Shown piece after piece: positions 10,134 to 19,451 of a stretch of DNA of 64,000 nucleotides; within the stretch, counting starts at the first letter, position 1, and each line of letters starts with the position of its first letter. Source of the DNA: Lachnospiraceae bacterium (lineage in GTDB: Bacteria; Bacillota; Clostridia; Lachnospirales; Lachnospiraceae); assembly GCA_024694625.1 (NCBI GenBank), contig JAILJP010000032.1:1-64000 (forward strand). Reading direction: 5' to 3'. The notes below the pieces were generated by a model. The model was not told the DNA's origin, did no database searches, and saw only the letters and a list, made by a program, of their open reading frames with translations. A program made the translations under genes and the position numbers.

Positions 10134-10955
10134 ATGTTAAGATCATTATGGACAGCAGCATCGGGAATGCGTTCGCAGCAGACATCGGTGGACACCATAG
10201 CAAATAATATTGCTAACGTAAATACGACGGCATACAAGAGTCAAAATACAGAATTCAAATCCTTGTTGTATCAGACACTTCAAGCAGAAACCACAACAGC
10301 AAACGGAGAGACAAAACCTACCTCCGCACAGGTTGGCTTGGGAACGAGAGTTGCTTCGGTAAATGCATCATTTACCCAGGGAGCACTTTTGGACAGTTCC
10401 AACAATATGGCCTGTGCCATTGAAGGAAGCGGTTTCTTTTCCGTTCAGGGTTCAGATGGGGAAACCTACTATACCAGAGATGGTGATTTTAGTTGGACCA
10501 TTGATGCAGACGGAACTCGTGTCCTTGCAAATGCCAGTGGTTTAAAGGTGTTGGATAGTCAGGGAAATCGTATTACACTTCCTGCCGGAGTGGGTGCGGA
10601 TACCGCAACCATTGGCAAGAATGGTGCAGTAGCTTATAAACTTGCAGACGGAACTGCTGTGCAGACAGGACAGATTGTGGGCTTGTTCCAGTTTGAAAAT
10701 CCCGTGGGCTTGGAAAAGCAGTCAGGAAACCTCTATTCCGTTTCCGATGCTTCCGGTGCGGCAATCAACGAAGCTACAACCAATTTGAATATTACCCCTT
10801 CCACCATTGCCCAGGGTTATTTGGAAGGATCCAATGTAAACATTGCCGATGAGATGGTGGAATTGATTATTTCCCAAAGAGCTTATGAATTAAACTCCAA
10901 GGCAATTACCACTTCGGATACCATGTTGGAAACCGCAAATAATTTGAAACGATAG
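10134..10955 (+). CDS. flhP: Flagellar rod protein, FlhP/FlgG type
   Basis: 273 residues, second member of the FlgF/FlgG pair. N-terminal MLRSLWTAASGMRSQQTSVD and IANNIANVNTTAYKS, and C-terminal EGSNVNIADEMVELIISQRAYELNSKAI, are typical of distal-rod proteins. The ribosome site is GGGAGG. It lies 24 bases after flhO and 13 bases before the rod-binding protein, so all three should be co-transcribed. The protein assembles as part of the rod spanning the wall. Confidence 0.93.
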   Translation: MLRSLWTAASGMRSQQTSVDTIANNIANVNTTAYKSQNTEFKSLLYQTLQAETTTANGETKPTSAQVGLGTRVASVNASFTQGALLDSSNNMACAIEGSGFFSVQGSDGETYYTRDGDFSWTIDADGTRVLANASGLKVLDSQGNRITLPAGVGADTATIGKNGAVAYKLADGTAVQTGQIVGLFQFENPVGLEKQSGNLYSVSDASGAAINEATTNLNITPSTIAQGYLEGSNVNIADEMVELIISQRAYELNSKAITTSDTMLETANNLKR

Positions 10956-10968
10956 TGAGGGCGGATAA

Positions 10969-11319
10969 ATGAGTGATATTTCATTGATGAATGTTTCCGG
11001 GGATAATCTTACCTCCAAGGCCAGTGGATTGAGCTCTCAGTCTACCAAGGCAGAATTGGAAGATGCTGCAAAATCCTTCGAAGCATATTTTGTAGAACAG
11101 ATTTTAAAAGAAATGAAAGAATCTGTGGACAGCACGAATTCCGATGAAGATTCCACGGTGTCTCAGTACACAGATTTTTATATGGATTCTACACTCCAAT
11201 CCTTAGCGGAAGAGTTGGTAGATGAGTTTGGCGGAAATTTCACGGATTCCATGGTGGAGCAGATGGCCAGAAACTATGGAATTGATATTAGTGAGACAGA
11301 AACAAACAGCGAATCCTAG
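10969..11319 (+). CDS. FlgJ-like rod-binding protein without muramidase domain
   Basis: 116 residues. The middle segment (AKSFEAYFVEQILKEMKES ... TDFYMDSTLQSLAEELV) matches the rod-binding domain found at the N-terminus of FlgJ. The C-terminal glucosaminidase domain of proteobacterial FlgJ is absent, as is common in Clostridia, so a separate hydrolase must open the wall. It ends the flagellar operon; a terminator follows 22 bases later. Confidence 0.85.
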   Translation: MSDISLMNVSGDNLTSKASGLSSQSTKAELEDAAKSFEAYFVEQILKEMKESVDSTNSDEDSTVSQYTDFYMDSTLQSLAEELVDEFGGNFTDSMVEQMARNYGIDISETETNSES

Positions 11320-11341
11320 TAAATATAAATAGAAAAGGGCG

Positions 11342-11389
11342 ATACCTTCTTTGGTGGCTGGAAGTGGCAATCAGAGAAGGTATTTTTTT
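11342..11389 (+). terminator. Terminator after the flagellar rod operon
   Basis: ATACCTTCT (11342-11350) and AGAAGGTAT (11375-11383) form the stem, followed by a T run. Confidence 0.9.
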
Positions 11390-11413
11390 ACCTTTAAAAA
11401 GTAAAATTAGGTC

Positions 11414-11442
11414 TTTTCATTTTCCTTATTTTGGTATATTAT
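11414..11442 (+). promoter_or_regulatory. nrdD promoter
   Basis: TTTTCA, 17 bases, TATTAT. The predicted start near 11449 places the NrdR box within the first transcribed bases. Confidence 0.5.
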
Positions 11443-11451
11443 AGACTTTGG

Positions 11452-11467
11452 ACACAATATATAGTGT
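11452..11467 (+). promoter_or_regulatory. NrdR box
   Basis: ACACAATATATAGTGT agrees at every position with the NrdR operator consensus acacwAtATaTwgtgt. NrdR represses ribonucleotide reductase genes when (d)ATP is plentiful. NrdR boxes usually come in pairs 31-32 bases apart; only a very weak second match near 11484 is visible. Confidence 0.85.
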
Positions 11468-11555
11468 TTTTGCGAAAAATTATAAACAAGATTTAGTTTT
11501 TGTCTTGCATTAAATATTGAAAGAAAATGAAAGAGTAAAGAAGAGGGAGAATATC

Positions 11556-13769
11556 GTGGAGACTAAGATTCGTACCAATGTAATCAAAAGAAATGGTAGA
11601 GAGGTGGACTTTTGCGAAGACAAGATTGTTCATGCTATTGAGAAAGCCAATAATGAGGTAGAAGGCATCCATCAGATGAATGAATACCAGATTAAGGCAG
11701 TGGCTGACAAGATTTCAAAGCAGGTTGCCGTAATGTCTCATGCAGTAAACGTAGAGGATATCCAGGATATGGTAGAGACCGGTATCATGGAGATGCGTTG
11801 CTATGAAGTGGCACAGAAGTATGTGCGTTACAGATATAAACGTGAGCTTTCCCGTAAATCCAATACTACAGACAATGGTATTTTGGCGTTGATTGATCAG
11901 CTCAATGAAGAAGTAAAACAGGAAAACTCCAACAAGAACCCTGTAATTAACTCAACCCAGAGAGATTACATGGCAGGAGAAGTTTCCAAGGATTTAACAA
12001 GAAGAATTCTTTTGCCGGAAGAAATTACAAAGGCTCATGAAGAAGGAATTATTCATTTCCATGATTCCGATTACTTTGCAATGCGTGAGCACAACTGTGA
12101 TTTGATCAATTTGGAGGATATGCTTCAAAATGGTACTGTTATTTCAGAAACCTTGATTGAACGTCCTCACAGTTTCTTTACCGCATGTAACGTTACCACT
12201 CAGATTGTGGCCCAGGTTGCTTCCAACCAGTACGGTGGACAGTCCTTTACCTTGGCACATTTGGCACCTTTTGTTGACGTTAGTAGAAAGAAAATCCGTC
12301 AGCAGGTAATTGAAGAGAGACAGGAATGTGGAGAACCTTTAAATGATGAAGTAATTAACAAGATTACCGAGAAGAGACTTCTTTCCGAAGTAAAATCCGG
12401 TATTCAGACCATTCAGTATCAGTTGATTACGTTGATGACCTGTAACGGTCAGGCTCCTTTTGTAACCATGTTTATGTATCTTGATGAAGTGGAAGAAGGT
12501 CAGATGAGAGATGACCTTGCCCTTATTATTCAGGAAGTAATGGTTCAGAGAATGGCCGGAGTAAAGAACGAGAAGGGTGTATGGGTTACACCTGCGTTCC
12601 CTAAGTTGATTTATGTGTTGGATGAGGATAACATCCACGAAGATTCCAAGTACTATTACTTGACAGAGTTGGCTGCAAAATGTACCGCTAAGCGTATGGT
12701 TCCTGATTACATTTCTGCAAAGATTATGAAGGAATTAAAGAAGGACAATGTTTATACCTGCATGGGTTGCCGTTCCTTCCTTACAGTGGAAGAAAGCCAG
12801 AAGAATCCCGATGGAAGCTACAAGTTCTACGGACGATTCAACCAGGGTGTGGTTACCATTAACCTTGTGGATGTTGCTTGCTCTTCCTATGGTGATATGG
12901 ATAAGTTCTGGGAAATCTTAGAAGAAAGACTAGAGCTTTGCCATAGAGCACTTCGTTGCAGACATGAGAGATTGCTGGGTACAGTATCTGATGTGGCACC
13001 TATTTTATGGCAGCACGGAGCGTTGGCCCGTTTGCAAAAGGGTGAAAAGATTGATGAACTTTTGTACAACGGATATTCCACCATTTCCTTGGGATATGCC
13101 GGATTATACGAAATGTGCTACCGTATGTTAGGGGTTTCTCATACCGATCCTATGGGTAAGGAATTTGCCTTAAAGGTTATGCAGAAGCTTAATGATAAGT
13201 GTGCGGAGTGGAAGGCAACAGAAAATATCAGCTATTCCGTATACGGAACTCCTATGGAATCCACAACTTATAAGTTTGCAAAAGCACTTCAGAAGAGATT
13301 CGGAATTATCAAAGGCGTTACAGATAAGAACTACATTACAAACTCTTATCATGTACACGTTACTGAAGAAATCGATGCCTTCGACAAATTAAAATTCGAA
13401 GCAGATTTCCAGAAGCTGTCTCCCGGTGGAGCAATTTCCTACATCGAGGTTCCGGATATGCAGCAGAACATTCCAGCTGTATTGTCTGTAATGAAATTTA
13501 TCTATGACAATATTATGTATGCCGAATTAAATACCAAATCTGACTACTGTGAAGTTTGCGGTTATGACGGGGAAATCAATATCGTTGAGGACGCTGCCGG
13601 AAAGCTCGTTTGGGAATGCCCCAACTGTGGAAACCGCGATCAGGAAAGAATGTCGGTTGCAAGACGTACCTGTGGTTATATCGGAACTCAGTTCTGGAAT
13701 CAGGGACGTACACAGGAAATTAAAGACAGAGTGTTACATTTATCTAGAGGAACCAAAGTCCTAAAATAA
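11556..13769 (+). CDS. nrdD: Anaerobic ribonucleoside-triphosphate reductase (class III)
   Basis: 737 residues. NrdD reduces ribonucleoside triphosphates to deoxy forms with a glycyl radical under anaerobic conditions. An ATP-cone occupies about residues 1-95 (VIKRNGREVDFCEDKIVHAI). The C-terminal zinc site is CEVC...CPNC, and the glycyl-radical motif is RRTCGYIG with the radical Gly near residue 707. I chose the GTG at 11556, which follows AGAGGGAG by about 6 bases; an in-frame TTG at 11517 has no ribosome site. Its activating enzyme NrdG follows directly (13893), but a second, host-like nrdG lies 13.8 kb away. The last seven codons overlap the left inverted repeat of the island. Confidence 0.96.
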   Translation: METKIRTNVIKRNGREVDFCEDKIVHAIEKANNEVEGIHQMNEYQIKAVADKISKQVAVMSHAVNVEDIQDMVETGIMEMRCYEVAQKYVRYRYKRELSRKSNTTDNGILALIDQLNEEVKQENSNKNPVINSTQRDYMAGEVSKDLTRRILLPEEITKAHEEGIIHFHDSDYFAMREHNCDLINLEDMLQNGTVISETLIERPHSFFTACNVTTQIVAQVASNQYGGQSFTLAHLAPFVDVSRKKIRQQVIEERQECGEPLNDEVINKITEKRLLSEVKSGIQTIQYQLITLMTCNGQAPFVTMFMYLDEVEEGQMRDDLALIIQEVMVQRMAGVKNEKGVWVTPAFPKLIYVLDEDNIHEDSKYYYLTELAAKCTAKRMVPDYISAKIMKELKKDNVYTCMGCRSFLTVEESQKNPDGSYKFYGRFNQGVVTINLVDVACSSYGDMDKFWEILEERLELCHRALRCRHERLLGTVSDVAPILWQHGALARLQKGEKIDELLYNGYSTISLGYAGLYEMCYRMLGVSHTDPMGKEFALKVMQKLNDKCAEWKATENISYSVYGTPMESTTYKFAKALQKRFGIIKGVTDKNYITNSYHVHVTEEIDAFDKLKFEADFQKLSPGGAISYIEVPDMQQNIPAVLSVMKFIYDNIMYAELNTKSDYCEVCGYDGEINIVEDAAGKLVWECPNCGNRDQERMSVARRTCGYIGTQFWNQGRTQEIKDRVLHLSRGTKVLK

Positions 13770-13787
13770 AAAAGTCTCAAAATGAAA
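13749..13787 (+). repeat. Left copy of 39-bp inverted repeat
   Basis: It starts with GGAACCAA in the last codons of nrdD and ends with GTCTCAAAATGAAA. It pairs with 27544-27582 in inverted orientation, 29 of 39 positions identical without gaps, the outer 8 and inner 14 being perfect. Confidence 0.7.
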
Positions 13788-13840
13788 AAACGTGATAAAA
13801 GCGTTATTTATTTGGTTCTCAAATCAAATATAGAAGAAAA

Positions 13841-13872
13841 AACAGTCTCAAAATAATTTTGGGACTGTTTTT
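13841..13872 (+). terminator. Near-perfect palindrome with T run between nrdD and nrdG1
   Basis: AACAGTCTCAAAAT and ATTTTGGGACTGTT flank a single central base, followed by TTTTT. In RNA this is a strong intrinsic terminator only about 20 bases before the nrdG1 start. The arms contain GTCTCAAAAT, also part of the island inverted repeat, so it could instead be a recombinase binding site. Confidence 0.7.
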
Positions 13873-13892
13873 AACTAAAAAAAGGAGTGTTA

Positions 13893-14420
13893 ATGTATTA
13901 CGGACAAATATTAAAAGCAGACTCATCTAATGGTGTAGGTATTCGATTGAGCTTGTTTGTTTCTGGCTGTACAAACCACTGTGAAGGATGCTTTCAACCT
14001 CAAACGTGGGATTTTAATTATGGTTATCCTTATACGCCGGAAACTGAAGATTTCATTATAGAAGAAATGTCAAAGCCATATTATGATGGAATTACTATTC
14101 TGGGAGGTGAACCGTTTGAACCTTCTAATCAGGAAGAGATTGTAAAGCTAATTCGTCGGATCAAAAAGGAACTCCCTCAAAAAAATATTTGGATGTTTAC
14201 GGGGTTTACTTATGAAGAGGACTTACAGAAAAGTCAACGTAAATATACAGATGTTACAGATGAAATATTGAACTCGATAGATGTGCTGGTAGACGGGAAA
14301 TTTATACTGGCGCAAAAGAATCTTATGCTTAACTTTCGCGGTTCATCTAACCAAAGGATAATCGATATGCCAAAGACAAGGGCAAACGGCGCTGTTGTCT
14401 TGCATCCATTGAATAACTAG
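13893..14420 (+). CDS. nrdG: Anaerobic ribonucleotide reductase activating protein, island copy (NrdG1)
   Basis: 175-residue radical SAM enzyme that makes the glycyl radical on NrdD. The 4Fe-4S site is CTNHCEGC, followed by FQPQTWDF and the GGEP motif. The ATG at 13893 follows AAAGGAG by 5 bases. It sits where nrdG is expected after nrdD, but it is AT-richer than nrdD and clearly diverged from the second nrdG at 27598. No promoter fits between the hairpin at 13841-13872 and the start, so it probably depends on read-through from nrdD. I infer that it came with the island and replaces the displaced host copy. Confidence 0.93.
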   Translation: MYYGQILKADSSNGVGIRLSLFVSGCTNHCEGCFQPQTWDFNYGYPYTPETEDFIIEEMSKPYYDGITILGGEPFEPSNQEEIVKLIRRIKKELPQKNIWMFTGFTYEEDLQKSQRKYTDVTDEILNSIDVLVDGKFILAQKNLMLNFRGSSNQRIIDMPKTRANGAVVLHPLNN

Positions 14421-14422
14421 AA

Positions 14423-14455
14423 AACTTGTATTCTTTTTAGAATACAAGTTTTTTT
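14423..14455. terminator. Terminator after nrdG1
   Basis: AACTTGTATTC (14423-14433) and GAATACAAGTT (14440-14450) form a perfect 11-bp stem with T residues after and A residues before, so it may work in both directions. Confidence 0.92.
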
Positions 14456-14456
14456 A

Positions 14457-14486
14457 TTGAGAAAAATATGGTTCTGGACATATAAT
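14457..14486 (+). promoter_or_regulatory. Promoter of the recombinase operon
   Basis: TTGAGA, 18 bases, TATAAT, ending 41 bases before the first recombinase gene. Confidence 0.6.
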
Positions 14487-14527
14487 ATAATTAATTAATA
14501 GACATAATCTCAAAAAGGAGAGAGATA

Positions 14528-15724
14528 ATGGGCACTGTAGTTGATATAAATTCAAATTTTCGTTTTGCTCCAAGGTGTGCAAAAGTTTTGGATGAATCTA
14601 CCGGAGAAATAAAGCAGAGAATATTTATTGCTTTGAAAGACAAGAAAAGAAATCTTTACATATATAGTCCACTCACTTCAATGGTTTCATTTGCAAAAGG
14701 AAAGAAAGATTCGACGCAGTATAAGTATATGACAATTCTGTGTCATCTTTTTAATTATGTATATTTTGAAAAACGGATGATTAATGAAATATCAGAATTA
14801 GATTCAGCTATGGTTTCGGATTTTTTGAATGATTTTAGTAGAACGCATGGCAGACAGGACAGTAGTGATCATAAGAATATTATTATAAAGAGTATATTTC
14901 ATACGGTTACGTGTTATCCGGATGTTTTGAAGAACATAAGTAAAAGTGACTTTATCGTAAGTGGAAAACACATTATATGGAGTGATGTGGATACGACTGT
15001 GTTGTTACCATCGGCTTCGAAAGATCAGAAGAGAAAACAGAATAAGACGACTGATTTGGAATTTTCGGAAGTGGTGAGGCTTTTGGAGATTATGCTGAAT
15101 CGGTTTCCTAATTGTGCGTTTGGCTTTTATTTGTGTTGTTTTGGAGGCCTTCGAGTGTCTGAAGTGACGCATGTAACAGCAGAAGACATACCTATTATTT
15201 CGGCGGAAGCAAAGGCGTTTACGTTGCGTATTAGTGATAAAATTCTTTCACTTAATTCTCGTGGTGCTGACATTAAGCAATCAAAGGTAAACCGCCCTCA
15301 AAATGTTTATATTTTGCCAGAATTATTTGAACCCTTGTATAAAGTGTATAGGAGCACAATTACAAGTGGACCAATAATCCTTAATCGATATGGTAATCCG
15401 ATGACGACGAGAGGTTTTTTGAAAAATTTTACCGTTTGTAAACAGCAATTAATAGAAGAACTAAAAGAGAGCAATCCGTACCGCGCATATGAGTTAGAAC
15501 ATACCACTTGGGGTACACATATTGGAAGAGGGGTATTTAGTAACCTTCATAAAAAATATAGTAATCAACCATACATACTTGCTACAGCCCGAGGAGATAA
15601 ATCTTTTATATCCTCGATGCCGTATTTGGTGAATGATGAGGAGACTATAACGAATATTCAAAACATCATGGAGAACATGTATCGCGATTTGCCGAGAAAG
15701 AACAAGAATGAGAAAGACACTTAA
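14528..15724 (+). CDS. Tyrosine recombinase/integrase (TnpA-like)
   Basis: 398 residues; catalyses site-specific strand exchange. The C-terminal catalytic domain shows the box I Arg in FGGLRVSEVTH (about R209), H331-x-x-R334 in THIGRGVF, and a likely nucleophile Y366 in SSMPYLV. The usual GH(K/S) before the Tyr reads GDK here, a His-to-Asp change. AAGGAG precedes the ATG. It overlaps the next gene by 17 bases and leads an operon of four or five recombination genes arranged like tnpA-tnpB-tnpC of Tn554. It probably drives integration of the island. Confidence 0.88.
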   Translation: MGTVVDINSNFRFAPRCAKVLDESTGEIKQRIFIALKDKKRNLYIYSPLTSMVSFAKGKKDSTQYKYMTILCHLFNYVYFEKRMINEISELDSAMVSDFLNDFSRTHGRQDSSDHKNIIIKSIFHTVTCYPDVLKNISKSDFIVSGKHIIWSDVDTTVLLPSASKDQKRKQNKTTDLEFSEVVRLLEIMLNRFPNCAFGFYLCCFGGLRVSEVTHVTAEDIPIISAEAKAFTLRISDKILSLNSRGADIKQSKVNRPQNVYILPELFEPLYKVYRSTITSGPIILNRYGNPMTTRGFLKNFTVCKQQLIEELKESNPYRAYELEHTTWGTHIGRGVFSNLHKKYSNQPYILATARGDKSFISSMPYLVNDEETITNIQNIMENMYRDLPRKNKNEKDT

Positions 15725-17879
15725 TTATCAGGGGATAGAGTATTATAGATTAAATGAATTGCTGAAAGAGCATCCTACGTGCGAGTATATAGCGGAACGA
15801 AAAGATTTGGCAAATATGGTTTTTTCGTTTTATGGTGAGCGATATGTCACGGCAGAAGGTTGGAATGAATTCGAAAAGCAGATAATGTTGTCGGAAGAGT
15901 ATTATAATCCAGCGAATGTTGCAGATAAATATAAGTATAGAAGTGCAAATGAAGACATTTATCTATATCCGGTTTTAAATAAAGCGGTTTTGACATGTGA
16001 GCATAACGGATGCTTGTATTACAAGAAAAAAGATGTAGATAGTTTGCCGGATATCAGCGCCGTTTATTCGAAAGCTTATGGCATCGATTTGGTTCCTGTT
16101 TCTGAATTAGTAAGACATCATAATGATAATCGGTTATATGGTACGGGGAATATAGTGTTTTCTTCGAGAAATATCCGATATTTGTATTCTTCAAAAGAAC
16201 TATTTAAGACTCCATATCAGGATTGCGTATATGGGAAATATGCAGATGTGTGTCGTGAGTTTGAATACCGGTGTGAAAGATATAAGGAAGAAGAATGGTT
16301 TGAAAACATTTTGGGAGGTTTTAAACCCGGTAAAAAAATAACATATGATCTTCTTAAAAAACATTATGTATCAGAAATAAATCATTCAAAATCTGCTTAT
16401 AGGGAAAGTGTTGCGAAACGGTTTATAGCTAGTTCAAAGAAAATATATGAAAGTATTAATCGAGAGATTTTTGCTTTGAGCGAAAGTGAAATATATCAAA
16501 GAATAGGAATTGGTATTTTTTGCGAAAAATATGATGTCAAGTTTTTGAACTATATACAATCTGAATATCCTGACTTTTGCGCGGGGGTTAATTTTCGTAT
16601 TCGGACAAACAATGTTTATTCTTCAGGCGGTGCGTATGTTATGCCGGCGGAGGATTTTGCTGAATTATATGATGCATCAGTCGATGTAAAAAGACATTTG
16701 AAAAACGCATGTGAAGATTACATGTATGCTAGGTACTGGCTATTTGTTTTGGTTTTATTAGTAAACTTTGAAAGGGGTAAAGACGTTGTAAATATGCCTA
16801 TTTTAGATTTGCCGTATGAGTATGACTTATCATCTATTGAGAAAAATGGTTTATCAAATGCGGAAATCATTTTCATTAACAAGGTGTTTGGGATAGAAGC
16901 AAAGGGTATTTTGTCATCGAAGCGGCTTAAAAAGAAGGATTATTATACAACGACAGAGATTCTTCCTGCGTTGGCATATGCAATATATATTTGCAATACT
17001 CATGCTAAGGAAATGGGAGCCTTAAATCTGTTTGACGCAAGAAAGGGGTATTCTTCAGAACGAATTTTAAATAAGTTAGGACCGGAGTTTGAGGGAATCA
17101 ACTCTAGAACTTTAAATTATACATTAGCGTATTATTTTGAAAAAACTGGGGATCAAGCAACTCAATATAGAAAGGATGTGTACCGCTATTTATCAATATT
17201 GAGAGGACATATGATGGAGACGCCGATGTCTATTTCAGCTGTAACTGCCTGTTACATTAAATCGTTGGCAGAAAATGACAATGTTGAAGAAATGGCGCGT
17301 GGAATAATAGAAAAAGGACCTTTTGGGTGGATGTATATAGCATTGCTTAACGCAGCTGAGTGCTTACCGAATAATACGAACATGGAGGTACAGGCGGTAG
17401 TAAATGCACGAGATATTTTTCGCCCTTCGGATGCTGAACAGATTTCCAAGTTTTATTTAAACATTGATAAAGAACGCGAAGAGTGTCTTTTAGAATTGAA
17501 AAAATACAATAAAAGCATAATTCAAGATTTTATTGCAAACTTAGGGAAAATAGGAACGTTTCGTGACGAAAGCCGATTTCCTTGTTTGTTTGCAAATGCG
17601 TGTCCTCATAAAGAAAAACAGTGCAGGTATTGCGAGTTTAGTGTTAAAACGTTGCTGGCAATGGAGACGTATGAAGACGAACTTAAAAAAATAGTAAAGC
17701 AGCTAAAGGAAACAGGCAACGATGTTGTTAGAAAGAAAAATCTTTATTTGTTTACTATTATTCTTAATGTTTTTAATGACTTTCAAAAGATGTATGGAAA
17801 AGATGTGCTAGAAGCCCTGATTGATGTAGATGAATTACATGATTTGGTTCGCTTAGTTGATTCACTTGAAAAGGAGTAA
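15708..17879 (+). CDS. Large recombinase-associated protein, probable divergent tyrosine recombinase
   Basis: 723 residues, no family recognised with certainty. Between two proven recombinase genes, its middle part has the layout of a tyrosine recombinase core: VLLVNFERGKDVVNMPILDL resembles box I (R356), INSRTLNYTLAYYF resembles box II, and ILRGHMMETP...TACYIK resembles the GH...Y end (Y516). The C-terminal part holds a probable zinc cluster (C-x5-CPHKEKQCRYC) and a coiled region. The start overlaps the previous gene by 17 bases, which suggests translational coupling. I see no strict HxxR, so catalytic activity is uncertain; it could be an accessory factor. Confidence 0.7.
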   Translation: MRKTLNYQGIEYYRLNELLKEHPTCEYIAERKDLANMVFSFYGERYVTAEGWNEFEKQIMLSEEYYNPANVADKYKYRSANEDIYLYPVLNKAVLTCEHNGCLYYKKKDVDSLPDISAVYSKAYGIDLVPVSELVRHHNDNRLYGTGNIVFSSRNIRYLYSSKELFKTPYQDCVYGKYADVCREFEYRCERYKEEEWFENILGGFKPGKKITYDLLKKHYVSEINHSKSAYRESVAKRFIASSKKIYESINREIFALSESEIYQRIGIGIFCEKYDVKFLNYIQSEYPDFCAGVNFRIRTNNVYSSGGAYVMPAEDFAELYDASVDVKRHLKNACEDYMYARYWLFVLVLLVNFERGKDVVNMPILDLPYEYDLSSIEKNGLSNAEIIFINKVFGIEAKGILSSKRLKKKDYYTTTEILPALAYAIYICNTHAKEMGALNLFDARKGYSSERILNKLGPEFEGINSRTLNYTLAYYFEKTGDQATQYRKDVYRYLSILRGHMMETPMSISAVTACYIKSLAENDNVEEMARGIIEKGPFGWMYIALLNAAECLPNNTNMEVQAVVNARDIFRPSDAEQISKFYLNIDKEREECLLELKKYNKSIIQDFIANLGKIGTFRDESRFPCLFANACPHKEKQCRYCEFSVKTLLAMETYEDELKKIVKQLKETGNDVVRKKNLYLFTIILNVFNDFQKMYGKDVLEALIDVDELHDLVRLVDSLEKE

Positions 17880-17881
17880 GT

Positions 17882-19447
17882 ATGGTTGGAGCATTACGAC
17901 AGGAAACTGTTATAGAGAACGGTAGAAAAACATCAGCAGTTCTTGAAAAAAATATCACAATCGATACGTATTCAGAATTTGAGTATTTGCAAAAGTTTAA
18001 GGAACTTAAACGAAAAGGCATTTTGGTTAATTGTGAGTTTGCTGATAATGTGTGGAATATCAAGGAAGAACTAAAAGATGTGGTACACCATCCAAGTTTT
18101 TTTGATGGCAATAATGTGCCTTTGAAGTATTATTCAATACTGTTGCTTGAGAATAATAGTTCTGCAAATGTTGCAAAGGCTGTGCGTTTTATTTCGCAGA
18201 TCATCTTGGTCACAGATGGGCTTACGGAGGATTGGGAGCTTAAGGATGGACAATATAATGTCACACCACATATGATTTCTCTGGTGCAGGGATACTTTGA
18301 TTATGTTGGAATAGAAAAGAGAGTAGCAAGGCAGTATATAGAACCATTAAAGGAAATATGTGATTATTCAAGCCAATGCAGAAAACTTCCGATATTGGAA
18401 AGCTTGATTAAGTTTAATTTGATAATTGAGGGATTTGAAAAGGAGATGACGAATAAAGATTTCAGATTCCTGCCAGTTGTATTGTGGTGGAAGCTGACGA
18501 TGGTTATTCCTATGCGTCCTGTTGAGTTTTATACAATCAAACGAGAGTCAATATATACAAGCGATGGTAAGTATTATATCCGTGTTAACAGGTCGAAAAA
18601 AAGCGATCCGGATGATGAAAAAAAACATGTGGTGCCTTTAATAAGCGAATTTGAAATTTCAAAGGAATTATATGATTTGTTCCTTCGATATATTGAGAAG
18701 TACATACCGGGAGAAGAAGATTATCTGTTTAATGTGAATACTATGGCTAGGACGAGCGTGAGAAATAAACGAGACTTTGTTGGGAGAAGTTTGTACGACT
18801 CTCTGTTAAATAGTTTTTTTGATGAAATAGTGATTCAAAGATTCGGATATACAGTTGTTGAAAAAGAAAAGAAGCAAACGCTCGAAGAGAATGAAATAGA
18901 GTTTATAAATTATGGAGATACAAGACACTTTGCATTTTTAAACTTGATTCTATCTGGATATAATCCGTACGATATTGCACAGCTTGGCGGTCATCGTAAC
19001 TTAAGTGAGCAGATGAGCTATTATGGTGGAGCGAAGCCGTTTTGTAGCTCGTATGCATATGTTTTGGCAACTGGAATCGTTGATAAATTACCTAGGGACA
19101 TCAGTTTTGGCCAACAGCGTATGATAGAACATAGAAAGAGTTTATTATTGGATAAAGCAGATGCGCGAAAGTTAAATAAGGGTTATTGCTTATCGAAGAA
19201 TTTCCCTTTTGAGTGTGTTGGGATTGATTGTGCAAAGGGAAAATGTGAGTATTTCAGACACGATAATGATGAAGACATTGAGCGCGATATGGAGGAAGTT
19301 GAGAAAGATATAGAGAAAAACGTTAGTTTTTTGAAATCGATCGTATATACGGAACCAATGGACTCGATATCTCGTCAAGAAACGGTTGCAGATACGAATG
19401 AAAAAATAGTTCAATTGTCACGACTGATTCGGGAAAGAAGAGGTTAA
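17882..19447 (+). CDS. Tyrosine recombinase (TnpB-like)
   Basis: 521 residues. Catalytic residues that can be placed: R212 in IPMRPVEFYTIK, R348 in GDTRHFAFLNL (the His of HxxR is replaced by Gly), H371 in LGGHRNLSEQM, and Tyr 380 or 381 in MSYYGG. After the catalytic domain a Cys cluster (FECVGIDCAKGKCEYF) recalls the C-terminus of Tn554 TnpB, followed by an acidic coiled tail. AAGGAG overlaps the stop of the previous gene and the ATG comes 2 bases after it. It should act together with the 14528 recombinase. Confidence 0.85.
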   Translation: MVGALRQETVIENGRKTSAVLEKNITIDTYSEFEYLQKFKELKRKGILVNCEFADNVWNIKEELKDVVHHPSFFDGNNVPLKYYSILLLENNSSANVAKAVRFISQIILVTDGLTEDWELKDGQYNVTPHMISLVQGYFDYVGIEKRVARQYIEPLKEICDYSSQCRKLPILESLIKFNLIIEGFEKEMTNKDFRFLPVVLWWKLTMVIPMRPVEFYTIKRESIYTSDGKYYIRVNRSKKSDPDDEKKHVVPLISEFEISKELYDLFLRYIEKYIPGEEDYLFNVNTMARTSVRNKRDFVGRSLYDSLLNSFFDEIVIQRFGYTVVEKEKKQTLEENEIEFINYGDTRHFAFLNLILSGYNPYDIAQLGGHRNLSEQMSYYGGAKPFCSSYAYVLATGIVDKLPRDISFGQQRMIEHRKSLLLDKADARKLNKGYCLSKNFPFECVGIDCAKGKCEYFRHDNDEDIERDMEEVEKDIEKNVSFLKSIVYTEPMDSISRQETVADTNEKIVQLSRLIRERRG

Positions 19448-19451
19448 TAAT

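Noticed and set aside
15708..17879. Calling the 723-residue protein a certain recombinase
   Set aside because: The layout fits, but no strict HxxR motif could be found, so it is described as probable only.
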